Assembly: GCF_002153425.1 (NCBI RefSeq)
Contig: NZ_KZ119600.1
Location: 2,177,222 to 2,241,221 of the forward strand
Source: Litchfieldia alkalitelluris
Lineage (GTDB): Bacteria; Bacillota; Bacilli; Bacillales; Salisediminibacteriaceae
DNA: 64,000 bases
Reading direction: 5' to 3'
The notes beneath the pieces were generated by a model. It was not told the DNA's origin and made no database searches. It saw only the letters and a program-made list of their open reading frames with translations. The position numbers and the translations under genes are program-made. Positions 25,111 through 34,118 of the stretch are shown here, in pieces; the first letter of the stretch is position 1, and each line of letters begins with the position of its first letter.

Positions 25111-25229
25111 TGGGACCGTCCTTCCTAAATCTCATACCACACTTCTTTTTTTACTGATAATTAGTTAAATAAGGGGACTGCGAGTTTAAGTATAATTTGG
25201 CTACTGTGAAAATAGTTTTTTGGAACAAA

Positions 25230-26009
25230 TTATAATTTAAAAGTTGTTAAACCACTTGATGCAGTTGCGTACTTTTTCTTAGGAATTCGACCGGCTTCAT
25301 AAGACAATCTCCCAGATTCAATAGCGAGCTTCATTGCTAGAGCCATTTTCACAGGGTCTTTAGCTTTTGCAACTGGTGTATTCATTAGAACACCATCGGC
25401 ACCAAGCTCCATGACTTGGGCTACATCCATTGCTGATCCTAAACCTGCGTCTACGATAATAGGCACTTCAGCTTCCTCAATAATTAACGATAGATTATAA
25501 GGGTTGAGAACCCCAAGTCCGGTACCAATTGGAGCCCCCCCAGGCATAACAGCAGAAGCCCCTGCTTCTTCTAGACGTTTACAAAGTATAGGGTCATCAG
25601 AAGTATATGGAAGAACAGTGAAGCCTTCTTTTACCAAAATTTCCGTTGCTTTCAATGTTTCAATTGGATCAGGTAGCAACGTCTTCTCATTTGCACTAAT
25701 TTCAACTTTTATCCAATCACTAAGTCCTGAAGCTTTTGCTAAGCGTGCAATTCTAACAGCTTCTTCAGCATTTGTTGCACCTGATGTGTTAGGTAAATAA
25801 ACAAAAGAGTGATCTTCTTCTAAGTGTTGAAGTATGGCATCCTCATCTGGAGACTCTAGGTTTGCTCTTCGAATAGCAAATGTAAGTACGCTAGTACCCG
25901 AAGCACGAATGGCTTCATTTTGTATATAAGGGTTTGGGTAACGACCTGTTCCTAAGAAAAAACGTGAGGAGAGTTCCTTACCACCGATTACTAGCTTTTT
26001 TGATTTCAT
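25230..26009 (-). CDS. thiG: Thiazole synthase ThiG
   Basis: ThiG (259 aa) forms the thiazole phosphate ring from DXP, iminoglycine and ThiS-thiocarboxylate. Family motifs are [27 protein letters not shown] (catalytic Lys), [19 protein letters not shown] and [30 protein letters not shown] 26009 is preferred: GGAGGAAAAATATC leads into it, and the longer frame would run into the riboswitch terminator. It is the first gene behind the TPP riboswitch. The usual thiS partner is absent nearby. Confidence 0.95.
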   Translation of the reverse strand: MKSKKLVIGGKELSSRFFLGTGRYPNPYIQNEAIRASGTSVLTFAIRRANLESPDEDAILQHLEEDHSFVYLPNTSGATNAEEAVRIARLAKASGLSDWIKVEISANEKTLLPDPIETLKATEILVKEGFTVLPYTSDDPILCKRLEEAGASAVMPGGAPIGTGLGVLNPYNLSLIIEEAEVPIIVDAGLGSAMDVAQVMELGADGVLMNTPVAKAKDPVKMALAMKLAIESGRLSYEAGRIPKKKYATASSGLTTFKL

Positions 26010-26053
26010 GATATTTTTCCTCCTGCAACTAAACTTATAGTTCATTTTTTTAG

Positions 26054-26203
26054 AAAAAAATGCCGTATCCATAGTGAAAGGGATTACGGCACAATAATTA
26101 AAGGTTATTGTAACGACTTCCCTACGCTGGCACTAACCAGATCAGGTGTTAAGGGTAAAAGGAAAACCTTTTTCTCAGTTTATTTAAATAAACACCCCTA
26201 GTC
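26054..26203 (-). promoter_or_regulatory. TPP (thi-box) riboswitch with terminator
   Basis: On the minus strand the aptamer runs from about 26203 (TAGGGGTG) through CTGAGA, ACCCTTAACACCTGATCTGG, TTAGTGCCAGCGTAGGGAA (about 26118). A terminator follows: TGCCGTA (26085-26091 side) pairs with TACGGCA (26061-26067 side), then seven T. TPP binding should stop transcription before thiG. Confidence 0.95.
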
Positions 26204-26430
26204 ATGTATAAATACTACTTACATTGTAAATTAAAAAAGGAAAAATAGAAAGGGACGGACACTTTATATTAGATCTAGATTATTAGTTTTTTAATAACAC
26301 CACTCTTAATACGAAATATTTCAAGTAACAAAAACATTATGCTACTATCAATAACTAGGAACGGATTTATTAAATTTTATATAATCGTGACACAATTATA
26401 GGTTTGCTTAGATGATGGAGGGATGGATTA

Positions 26431-26670
26431 ATGTCTAAAAAGGTTATCGTATATTCTACTGATGGGTGCGTAGAATGTAATTACGTTAAAAAAATGTTAG
26501 AAGACAAGGGTGTACCATTCGAAGTTCGAGATGTAATGGCAAAAAGAGAGTATCAATTAGAAGTGGAAAAGTTTGGATTTATGGGAGTACCTGTCACTGT
26601 AGTAGGTGATAGGGCTGTAAAAGGATTTAAGCCAGAGTTAAATGATTTAATAAAGGACATTGTTGAATAA
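26431..26670 (+). CDS. Glutaredoxin-like protein (CxxC)
   Basis: The 79-aa thioredoxin-fold protein has the redox motif GCVECNYV near residues 12-15, the cis-Pro segment GVPVTVVGD and the GFKPELN tail. It resembles NrdH/YtnI-type small glutaredoxins. It keeps Cys at both motif positions, unlike the two TGA-containing genes. A terminator (GTGAGGGTGTC with GACACCCTCAC, 26676-26717) follows. Confidence 0.9.
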   Translation: MSKKVIVYSTDGCVECNYVKKMLEDKGVPFEVRDVMAKREYQLEVEKFGFMGVPVTVVGDRAVKGFKPELNDLIKDIVE

Positions 26671-26674
26671 AATG

Positions 26675-26718
26675 AAGAGTGAGGGTGTCACAAATTAATT
26701 TTTGGGACACCCTCACTG
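26675..26718 (+). terminator. Terminator after the glutaredoxin-like gene
   Basis: AGTGAGGGTGTC and GACACCCTCACT form a 12-bp stem with a loop of about 18 bases. Confidence 0.75.
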
Positions 26719-26778
26719 ATTATATAACAACGATAAAGACATCTACTAGTTTACAAATGTTTAAAAAAAGCAGTATAT

Positions 26779-27159
26779 TTAATCATTCCAGTGATGATAT
26801 AGTTCTTCCCAATTGACCTTTTTTTTAGGAGGGGGGACTTCTTCCCGGTAATATTTTAAGTGAAGATTTTGAGTACTAATAAGATCCCCTTTAATATTCC
26901 TTTTTACTGTAGGAAAAACAAAGCTTACATAATCGTCAAGATGTCTAGTACTCCTTCTTTCTTCCATGAAGACTTGTAATTTGGCCACGACTCGAACACT
27001 AAACCCCATTTTGCTTTTAAATGGAGAACCTATACTAATTATATTTTCTTTTTTTAAGGGACGATGGACACTATTTAAGTAATCTACAATTTCAGCTTCA
27101 TAATCTTGAAGACTATCAATATCATAATAAAAATGTACGATCGTTTCTGCTTGAATCAT
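26779..27159 (-). CDS. Conserved-looking hypothetical protein, 126 aa
   Basis: No family is recognised. The protein is soluble, starts MIQAETIVHFYYDIDSLQDY and ends with a Pro/Lys-rich stretch (EEVPPPKKKVNWEELYHHWND). The ATG at 27159 has GGAG 8 bases upstream; a GTG at 27168 lies too close. It stands alone. Confidence 0.6.
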   Translation of the reverse strand: MIQAETIVHFYYDIDSLQDYEAEIVDYLNSVHRPLKKENIISIGSPFKSKMGFSVRVVAKLQVFMEERRSTRHLDDYVSFVFPTVKRNIKGDLISTQNLHLKYYREEVPPPKKKVNWEELYHHWND

Positions 27160-27367
27160 ACCTACCACTCCAATAAATAATATGCATCAATAATAACACA
27201 TTTTGTACAGTTCAATCATGCTTCGTTAGCAGTATTAGCCTAAAATCGGACTAGACAATAAAATATTTTATGTTTATTAGCTCATTTGTATAAAAAAGTT
27301 TTATTAGGAAATCTTATAATTGTTCATTGAGTCAAAAAAAACGAAAAAATTATAGGAGGAAAAACAA

Positions 27368-27892
27368 ATGACTAAGAGAAAGTACATAGGCTTATGCTTT
27401 AGTTTTGTACTATTATTGGTGAGTTTTTTAACTGTTGAAACGAATACTGGGTATGCTGAAGAAATAAGCCCTGAGAATGAAGAGACCCCAGTTGAAGAGC
27501 CGGTAGAAGAGCCTGTGGGAGATAAGGAAGAAGAAAAAGAACCTGAAGAACCACAGGAACCAGATGTTACAGATATGAGCCATTCTATCATTGATTTTGA
27601 ATTAGAAGTCGAACTTACAGATGGTTCGGAGCAAGAATGGGAATATTCAAAGAAAAGAAACAAAATTAAGGCTGAGATTGAACATGGAGACGATGAAATA
27701 ACTGGTGAAGAAGCGGTAAAAGCAATGGAAGATCTACTTGTTAAGGTAAAGATAAATGAAAATATGACTGAGGAAGCGATCATCGCCCATTTACTTGAAG
27801 TTTTTCAGGTTAATCAGCAAGATGTAAAGAAATTTGAATTTAAAATGAAATGTGAAAATGGGGATAAGATTAAGATCAAGAAAAAAATGTAA
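27368..27892 (+). CDS. Secreted YusW-like protein
   Basis: The 174-aa protein has a signal peptide (KRKYIGLCFSFVLLLVSFL, cleavage probably near GYAEE), an acidic Glu/Pro-rich spacer (residues 32-66), and a C-terminal domain starting IIDFELEVELTDGSEQEWEY with GEEAVKAMEDLLVKV, which matches my recollection of the YusW family. Function unknown. ATAGGAGGAAAAAC precedes ATG. The spacer shows Glu-Pro repeat drift. Confidence 0.7.
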   Translation: MTKRKYIGLCFSFVLLLVSFLTVETNTGYAEEISPENEETPVEEPVEEPVGDKEEEKEPEEPQEPDVTDMSHSIIDFELEVELTDGSEQEWEYSKKRNKIKAEIEHGDDEITGEEAVKAMEDLLVKVKINENMTEEAIIAHLLEVFQVNQQDVKKFEFKMKCENGDKIKIKKKM

Positions 27893-27958
27893 TTAGTGAC
27901 GGGTTCTAGCTTCTAATTTAATATTCAATAAAATAAACCGAAGATAGAAAAAATATAA

Positions 27959-27999
27959 TCAAAAAGCTATTGGAGATTTTATACCAATAGCTTTTTCTT
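27959..27999. terminator. Terminator after the YusW-like gene
   Basis: AAAAAGCTATTGG and CCAATAGCTTTTT make a symmetrical hairpin usable in both directions. Confidence 0.8.
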
Positions 28000-28115
28000 G
28001 GTTTATTAATTCTACTTGGGAGCAAGGTTCTGATGTGAGCTCTTGGATGAATAATGGGAGAAAGGATGGAGGAGGGACTGTATTAGAAGTGGTGACATTT
28101 GAAAAAAACGAAACT

Positions 28116-28586
28116 TTAATTGGAAAAGACAACTGATATCTTCTCGAATACATCTGCTATATGGTCCTCAGCCTCCTTCACAGTTATTTTAGCACTAGTA
28201 ATTTCAACAGTTAATTGATTTTCTTCATCAACAAAGGTCAGGATTATTTTCATACTTTCATCGGATGTTCGTTCTATTAATTTTAAATTAACTACAGAAT
28301 CAATTTTAATAGAAATCGTAAATGAGTTAGTAATTTTAATGAGTATGGTATCACCTTCTAGTATTACATCACACAGTCCCATTGCCGCTCTTAAATATTC
28401 GTCATCACCTGCTTCAGTAACTTTTACAAATAGTTCCTCTAAAACAATATTTTTTCGATACTCCCTATCTAATAATCGAAGTGAATTATTTTCCTGGGAA
28501 TGCATATAAATATCTTGGTTCGGCTTGGATTTTATACGACTTTTAAAAAAATCAAAGAAGTTTATTAAGATTGCTAATAAAGGCAT
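28116..28586 (-). CDS. Hypothetical protein, 156 aa
   Basis: I do not recognise this protein. After MPLLAILINFFDFFKSRIKS, a short hydrophobic or amphipathic helix, it is a mixed alpha/beta soluble chain rich in Ile, Glu and Lys. ATG 28586 has AAGGAGG upstream. A longer frame to 28664 would overlap the LLM gene's end. Its location immediately after that gene suggests possible co-transcription. Confidence 0.55.
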   Translation of the reverse strand: MPLLAILINFFDFFKSRIKSKPNQDIYMHSQENNSLRLLDREYRKNIVLEELFVKVTEAGDDEYLRAAMGLCDVILEGDTILIKITNSFTISIKIDSVVNLKLIERTSDESMKIILTFVDEENQLTVEITSAKITVKEAEDHIADVFEKISVVFSN

Positions 28587-28650
28587 ACATTTCCTCCTTG
28601 AGTAGAGAGGCTGGGAGATAATGAACAAAATGTACCAGCCACAAAAATGA

Positions 28651-29652
28651 TTATATATTATCAATTACTTCCTTAAATATTTCATACGAACGCTTTTGTT
28701 TTTCTGGGTCAAATATATAACTAACTGCCATTATTTCATCTACATTATATTTGTCCTGAAAATTAATTAATTGGTCTTTAATGGTCTGTTTATCACCAAG
28801 TAGGGTCACACTTGACATGGAGAGAGCAGCTTCTTTTTCATAAGGATTCCAAATCACATCCATGTTTTTCACAGGTGGGCTTAATGGTGATTGAGTCCCA
28901 CGAACGACGTTCAAGAAGAATTGTTGCATAGTAGTAAGTTCAATGGAAGCTTCATGGTTAGTCTCAGCTGCAATGACATTTAAGCACACCATCATATATG
29001 GCTTACTTAAGTATTCAGACGGCTGAAAACGGTCCCGATAAATAGAAATTGCTTCTTCCATATACCTAGGTGCAAAATGAGAAGCAAAGACATAAGGTAA
29101 TCCTAATTTAGCTGCTAAATAAGCAGAGTCAGTAGAAGAACCTAATATATAAATCGGAACATTTGTCCCAACACCAGGGAATGCCTTCACTTTTCCTTGC
29201 CGTTCTTCAGGACCAAAGAAGGTAAGTAATGATTGTACATCATTAGGAAAGGCAAAAACAGAATCATTTTTTGACCTTCTTAGTGCATTTGCTGTTTGCA
29301 TATCCGTTCCTGGTGCCCGTCCCAGCCCTAAATCGAGCCGATCAGGATAAATGGTGGCCATCGTACCAAACTGCTCTGCCACAACTAAAGGTGAATGATT
29401 AGGTAGCATGATTCCACCTGAACCTACTCGAATGTGATCTGTATGGTCTAATGTGTGTTTTATTAATATTGAAGTAGCTGAACTAACTAGTGTGGAAGTA
29501 TTATGGTGTTCTGCAATCCAGTAACGTGAATATCCCATTTTTTCTGTTGCTTGGGCTAAATCTACCATAGCGTCAATAGCCTCTTGTGAACCTTGACCCT
29601 GTCGTATAGGGACTAAGTTTAAAACAGATACTGGTATATTTATGTTTGTCAT
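28651..29652 (-). CDS. LLM-class flavin-dependent oxidoreductase
   Basis: The 333-aa protein is of the bacterial-luciferase-like superfamily: start INIPVSVLNLVPIRQGQ, ARWIAEHH-type motif YWIAEHHNTSTLVS, VGSGGIMLPNHSPL and DLGLGRAPGTD. Such enzymes use reduced flavin for oxidation of small molecules. The precise substrate is unknown. AAAGGATTTTAAC lies before ATG. Confidence 0.9.
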   Translation of the reverse strand: MTNINIPVSVLNLVPIRQGQGSQEAIDAMVDLAQATEKMGYSRYWIAEHHNTSTLVSSATSILIKHTLDHTDHIRVGSGGIMLPNHSPLVVAEQFGTMATIYPDRLDLGLGRAPGTDMQTANALRRSKNDSVFAFPNDVQSLLTFFGPEERQGKVKAFPGVGTNVPIYILGSSTDSAYLAAKLGLPYVFASHFAPRYMEEAISIYRDRFQPSEYLSKPYMMVCLNVIAAETNHEASIELTTMQQFFLNVVRGTQSPLSPPVKNMDVIWNPYEKEAALSMSSVTLLGDKQTIKDQLINFQDKYNVDEIMAVSYIFDPEKQKRSYEIFKEVIDNI

Positions 29653-29805
29653 TGTTAAAATCCTTTCTATATTTACTTACATTAATATAGTAACAATTAG
29701 TGTCTCTAAATGAAAATGAAATGATTCTGGAAGGAAAAAATAAAAGGTTGGTAAATAAAAAAAACCTGCCTCGGTGAGATGCTTTCCAGAGGACAGGTCT
29801 TCTTA

Positions 29806-30123
29806 TTATATGTAAGAGTATTTAATTTTAGGCTTGGATTGTATAATTATTCTGCCATCATATTCAACCACTTCTGCTGTAAATATATTGGGGTTTCCTA
29901 AGACTGTAATATCTACTGTAGGCGTGGGGGAGGAGAGGGGAGAGTTATCTGCCTTTCCTTTACGTAATTTATATTTTACATATTGATGTTTTCCTTTGTA
30001 GAAACGGCGGAGCTTTTTATGATCTTTGTCTTCACAAAACAAGGCTTCATGTAAACTGTTATCTGTCAGTTCCTCTCCTACCAAAGTATTCAATCTTTCT
30101 AGAATTTCAGCCTTTTTAATCAT
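29806..30123 (-). CDS. Hypothetical protein, 105 aa
   Basis: Soluble, basic protein beginning MIKKAEILERLNTLVGEELT, with Ser/Pro-rich middle (DNSPLSSPTPTVD) and a beta-rich end. GAAAGGATA precedes ATG. No family recognised. A weak hairpin (29765-29800) lies beyond its end. Confidence 0.55.
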   Translation of the reverse strand: MIKKAEILERLNTLVGEELTDNSLHEALFCEDKDHKKLRRFYKGKHQYVKYKLRKGKADNSPLSSPTPTVDITVLGNPNIFTAEVVEYDGRIIIQSKPKIKYSYI

Positions 30124-30199
30124 TCGTATCTATCCTTTCAGACAATCTACATTCCATTATAGCCAATTGGTTTAGAATTAGTAAAATAAAATAAATTTG

Positions 30200-30243
30200 G
30201 CCTTACTCTATTAGGCACTTACGTCCAGCATAGAGTAAGGCAT
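30200..30243 (-). terminator. Terminator after hflC
   Basis: GCCTTACTCTAT and ATAGAGTAAGGC form a 12-bp stem just past the hflC stop on the minus strand. Confidence 0.75.
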
Positions 30244-30248
30244 TTTAA

Positions 30249-31268
30249 TTAATCTTGAACTCTAAACATGTCATTACCAAATAGGAATTGTGCAAAATAA
30301 CTATCAGCTGGAATAACAATTGTTGTATCCTCATCTAAAGTAGCTCTATAGGCTTGTAATGAACGGAAGAACTCATAAAACTCAGGATCTTGGTTATAAA
30401 CCTCAGCATATATCTTTGTTGCTTCCGCATCACCTTGTCCTCGAAGGATCTCAGCTGTTTCATAGGCTTCAGCCTCAATTATTCGTGCTTGTCGATCTGC
30501 GTCAGAACGTATTTTCTGTGCTTCTTCTTCCCCTTCAGATAAATAGCGGTTAGCTATTCTTTCCCTTTCTGTTCTCATTCTATTAAATATATTTTCAAGA
30601 TTTTGCTCTGGTAGATCTGTCTGTCGAATTCGTATATCAACAACTTCCATTCCATATTCTTCTAAACCATTATTCGTTCGCTCTTTCACATTTACGAGCA
30701 TTTGTTCTACATGATCAATATCTGATATAAGTTGGGTCATAGATGTGCGACCAATTTCACTATTTAAATTCGAGTAAATCATATCATCTAAACGGGTGTT
30801 GGCATTTACTTCTGTGTGCATGGTTACTCTGAAAAGGGCTGGATTTGTAATGCGCCATTGGGCGTAATTATCCAATTCAACTCTCTTTTTATCTAAGGTA
30901 GTGACTTGTCGTGGTCGAGTGTCATAGGTTAGTAGTCTGTCCGAATAAGTTTCTACTGTATCAATAAAAGGAATTTTAAATTGTAAACCTTTCCCTTCAA
31001 CGATTTTTACGCCACTAAGTCTACTATGCTGTTCAATTTGTTCTACTACTTCTGTTGTTTTTTCAGAAATAACTATTTTCTGTACTTCACCAAAGCGCAC
31101 CACTACCGCTTGGTCGATTTCATTAACATTAAAGGTAAATAAGAACCAACTTACTACTACAACGAGAAGTGTTCCTATAATAACTCCTACCTTCTTTATA
31201 GTAGGGAGTGCTTTTCGTTTTACATTATTTAATTTTTCCATATCTATCACATCATGCATATCGCTCAT
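30249..31268 (-). CDS. hflC: HflC-like SPFH/band-7 protease modulator
   Basis: The 339-aa protein has one N-terminal membrane helix (VGVIIGTLLVVVVSWFLF) and an SPFH domain (VVRFGEVQKIV, GLQFKIPFIDTVETYSDRLL), then a coiled coil rich in Ala/Glu/Arg (residues 220-270). With HflK it forms a membrane complex that modulates the FtsH protease in known systems. It follows hflK at 38 bp. Its N-terminus has about 20 extra residues before the helix. Confidence 0.92.
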   Translation of the reverse strand: MSDMHDVIDMEKLNNVKRKALPTIKKVGVIIGTLLVVVVSWFLFTFNVNEIDQAVVVRFGEVQKIVISEKTTEVVEQIEQHSRLSGVKIVEGKGLQFKIPFIDTVETYSDRLLTYDTRPRQVTTLDKKRVELDNYAQWRITNPALFRVTMHTEVNANTRLDDMIYSNLNSEIGRTSMTQLISDIDHVEQMLVNVKERTNNGLEEYGMEVVDIRIRQTDLPEQNLENIFNRMRTERERIANRYLSEGEEEAQKIRSDADRQARIIEAEAYETAEILRGQGDAEATKIYAEVYNQDPEFYEFFRSLQAYRATLDEDTTIVIPADSYFAQFLFGNDMFRVQD

Positions 31269-31306
31269 CTATAAACATCCTTTCACTGTCTTATTAAAAT
31301 ACTGTG

Positions 31307-32242
31307 TTACTGATCTACAGCATTTTTTGAATTGCTTAATGGTAAAAATTGAAGTGTGCTTCCATCATTGTTTTCTATGATATATTTCTCTACATGAGGT
31401 AGGACTTCTTCCATCATTTCGTAATACATACGAGTTTTTGTTACATCTTCACCTAAGCGATATGCTTGAAGCAATTCGTTGAATAGGGCTGTATCCCCAC
31501 TAGCTTCTGCCACTCTTGCTGCTTTATGTCCTTCAGCTTTTGCAATCATTTCTGCTGCATTCCCTCGAGCCTGTGGAATGATTTGGTTAGCATAACTTTC
31601 CGCTTGGTTAATAACGGCGTTCATTTCTTCACGGGCACCTACAACTTTATGAAAGGAATCTTGCACTTCAACAGGTGGATTTACATCCTGTAGTTGTACT
31701 GTAGTCACTTGAATGCCAATCTCATAACTATCTAAAATTGCTTGGAGGTGTTCATGAATCTCCGCTTCAACGCCTCCTCTGTTTTCTGTTACAACACCAT
31801 CAAAGTCATTACTAGCTACTACACGACGAATGGCTGCTGCGCCAGCATGTGCGATCGTATCGTATTGATTATGTACGTTAAAAAAGAATTGTTCTACATT
31901 AAAAATACGAAATTGAATAACTGTCTCTAGGGAGACTAAGTTTTCATCACCAGTTATCATTAATGCTTCACGGTCAACTTCCACATACTCTGATATATTT
32001 GAAGAATCACCCTCAGACGTTGTGCGGAACCCATATTCCATTCGTTTTACTTCCTGCGTATTTTCAGTCCAAACTGTCTGGATAAATGGGACATGCCATT
32101 TCATGCCTGATTCTACTATTGTGTCATGGTGCTTCCCGAATTGAAGGACCACAGCTTCTTCTCCGTCATCTACGATATAGATACCAAGTAAACCAATTAA
32201 AACAAATAAACATAAAAACAAAAGACCAATTATTTTTTTCAA
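31307..32242 (-). CDS. hflK: HflK-like SPFH/band-7 protease modulator
   Basis: The 311-aa protein has an N-terminal helix (KKIIGLLFLCLFVLIGLLGIY), SPFH domain (EAVVLQFGKHHD, GMKWHVPFIQTV), RRVVAS segment, and the coiled coil (ESYANQIIPQARGNAAEMIA). AAGGAGAGG precedes ATG. It is the first gene of an hflK-hflC operon; no ftsH is nearby. Confidence 0.92.
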   Translation of the reverse strand: MKKIIGLLFLCLFVLIGLLGIYIVDDGEEAVVLQFGKHHDTIVESGMKWHVPFIQTVWTENTQEVKRMEYGFRTTSEGDSSNISEYVEVDREALMITGDENLVSLETVIQFRIFNVEQFFFNVHNQYDTIAHAGAAAIRRVVASNDFDGVVTENRGGVEAEIHEHLQAILDSYEIGIQVTTVQLQDVNPPVEVQDSFHKVVGAREEMNAVINQAESYANQIIPQARGNAAEMIAKAEGHKAARVAEASGDTALFNELLQAYRLGEDVTKTRMYYEMMEEVLPHVEKYIIENNDGSTLQFLPLSNSKNAVDQ

Positions 32243-32474
32243 TTATTTCCTCTCCTTAAATAGAAAAATGGGTGAATCTATAAATATTTTGTAGCTAATT
32301 GTGGAATGAAAAAGAAGGGGATCATTTCATCTCCATTATTTATTACGAAATAGTTACAAAAAAGTTTCAAAGAAGGTAATGTACTTTTCTTTCAGATTAT
32401 GTCTTGCCTTTATGGCGTGAATTCTATAGACTAAAGAGCGTAGTTGTCCGTACAAATTATATGAGGTGATAATA

Positions 32475-34022
32475 ATGAAAACGTTTAATAATCCCATTTT
32501 ACCTGGATTTTATCCAGACCCATCTGTTTGTAGAGTAGGTGAAGACTACTATCTAGTAACTTCATCATTCATATATTTCCCTGGAGTGCCAATTTTCCAT
32601 AGTAAGGACTTAGTCAATTGGAAACAAATTGGTCACGTTTTAGACAGGCCATCACAATTACCGTTAGATGGTCAAAAGCAATCGCGAGGTATATTTGCTC
32701 CAACCATTAGATATAACGATGGTGTTTTTTATATGATTACTACAAATGTAGAAGAGGGAGGAAACTTCCTTGTCACGGCTACAGACCCTGCAGGTCCATG
32801 GTCTGATCCGTACTATTTAGATGCACCAGGAATTGACCCATCCTTATTCTTTGATGATGATGGGAAAGTCTATTATCATGGTACACGACCAGCGCCAGAA
32901 GGAGAAAAATACAGTGGTAACTGGGAAGTATGGCTTCAAGAGCTAGACATCAATTCAATGAAATTAGTCGGAGAATCTGTAGGATTGTGGCGTGGGGCCC
33001 TAAGGGATGTTGTTTGGCCAGAAGGACCTCACATTTATAAAGTTAATGGGTATTATTATTTAATGATTTCTGAAGCAGGAACAGCTCACCATCACGCTGT
33101 TTCCGTTGCTCGAAGCGAGTCTTTGAAAGGACCATATGTTGGGAATCGTGGGAATCCAATTTTAACACACAGACATTTAGGAATTAATTATCCAATCGCT
33201 AATGTGGGGCACTTTGATCTTGTTGAAACACAAAATGGTGAGTGGTGGGGGATTGGTCTCGCTTCACGAATTTATGGTGGATACTATCGTAACTTAGGAA
33301 GGGAAACATTCATGCTACCAGTAACATGGGAAGATGGGTGGCCTGTCATGAGCGCTGGTACTGGCAAGCTTGAAATGTCTTATCAAAAACCTAATTTGCC
33401 AGAATCAAAACCTGTTCTATTACCTGCATGTGATCATTTTAATAATAAAGAGCTAAACTTCAGTTGGAATGTTCTAAGAACACCACGGGAAGAGTTCTAT
33501 AGTTTAACGGAACGACCTGGTTATTTAAGTCTAAAACTAAGACCAGAAAGAATCACAGACTTAAAAACACCAAGCTGTGTTGCAAGAAGGCAGCAACATA
33601 TAGACTTTGCAGCTTCTGCATTAATGGAATTTACACCAAAAGCAGAAAATGAATGCGCTGGTATGGTATTAATGCAAAGTGAAGATTACAATTTTACGTT
33701 TGTTCATACTAAAAACGGAGAAAACACTGTTTTACAATTGATAAAATGTGCCGATGGGAAAGAAGAAGTTTTAAAAGAAGTTCAAATCAGTGCATCTATG
33801 TTGTATTTAAAAGTAGAGGCGTACGGACAAGATTATAGTTTTTATTACGGAGAAAGTGAAAATAGCTATAAGCCATTGATAGAAGATGTGGACGGGCGTA
33901 TCTTAAGTACAGATATTGCTGGTGGCTTTGTCGGAGCAGAACTAGGTCTATATGCAAGCTCTAATGGTGAAAGTAGTGAAAATAATGCTTACTTTGATTG
34001 GTTTGAGTATGTAGGACTATAA
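32475..34022 (+). CDS. GH43 family beta-xylosidase/arabinofuranosidase
   Basis: The 515-aa intracellular glycosidase has the GH43 five-blade propeller: catalytic-base Asp in GFYPDPSVCRVGED, pKa-modulating Asp in PGIDPSLFFDDDG, and catalytic-acid Glu in VWPEGPHIYKVNG. The last 200 residues form the C-terminal beta-sandwich of XynB-type enzymes. It cleaves beta-xylosyl or alpha-arabinosyl oligosaccharides. ATG 32475 follows GAGGTG. No signal peptide and no other xylan genes are nearby. Confidence 0.93.
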   Translation: MKTFNNPILPGFYPDPSVCRVGEDYYLVTSSFIYFPGVPIFHSKDLVNWKQIGHVLDRPSQLPLDGQKQSRGIFAPTIRYNDGVFYMITTNVEEGGNFLVTATDPAGPWSDPYYLDAPGIDPSLFFDDDGKVYYHGTRPAPEGEKYSGNWEVWLQELDINSMKLVGESVGLWRGALRDVVWPEGPHIYKVNGYYYLMISEAGTAHHHAVSVARSESLKGPYVGNRGNPILTHRHLGINYPIANVGHFDLVETQNGEWWGIGLASRIYGGYYRNLGRETFMLPVTWEDGWPVMSAGTGKLEMSYQKPNLPESKPVLLPACDHFNNKELNFSWNVLRTPREEFYSLTERPGYLSLKLRPERITDLKTPSCVARRQQHIDFAASALMEFTPKAENECAGMVLMQSEDYNFTFVHTKNGENTVLQLIKCADGKEEVLKEVQISASMLYLKVEAYGQDYSFYYGESENSYKPLIEDVDGRILSTDIAGGFVGAELGLYASSNGESSENNAYFDWFEYVGL

Positions 34023-34037
34023 GAATAAGTTTTAAAA

Positions 34038-34112
34038 AAAAGGAGCCATCTTGTAAATCGAATTTCCTAACTGACTTTGAGTAAATTCGAATTAAGGTGG
34101 CTCCTCTTTTAT
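34038..34112. terminator. Long bidirectional hairpin
   Basis: AGGAGCCATCTT...AAATCGAATTT pairs with AAATTCGAATTAAGGTGGCTCCT in a long imperfect stem between convergent genes, with T/A runs on each side. Confidence 0.8.
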
Positions 34113-34118
34113 GTTTTA

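Noticed and set aside
26431-26670. Glutaredoxin-like gene as a third Sec gene
   Set aside because: Both motif positions are normal Cys codons and there is no in-frame TGA.
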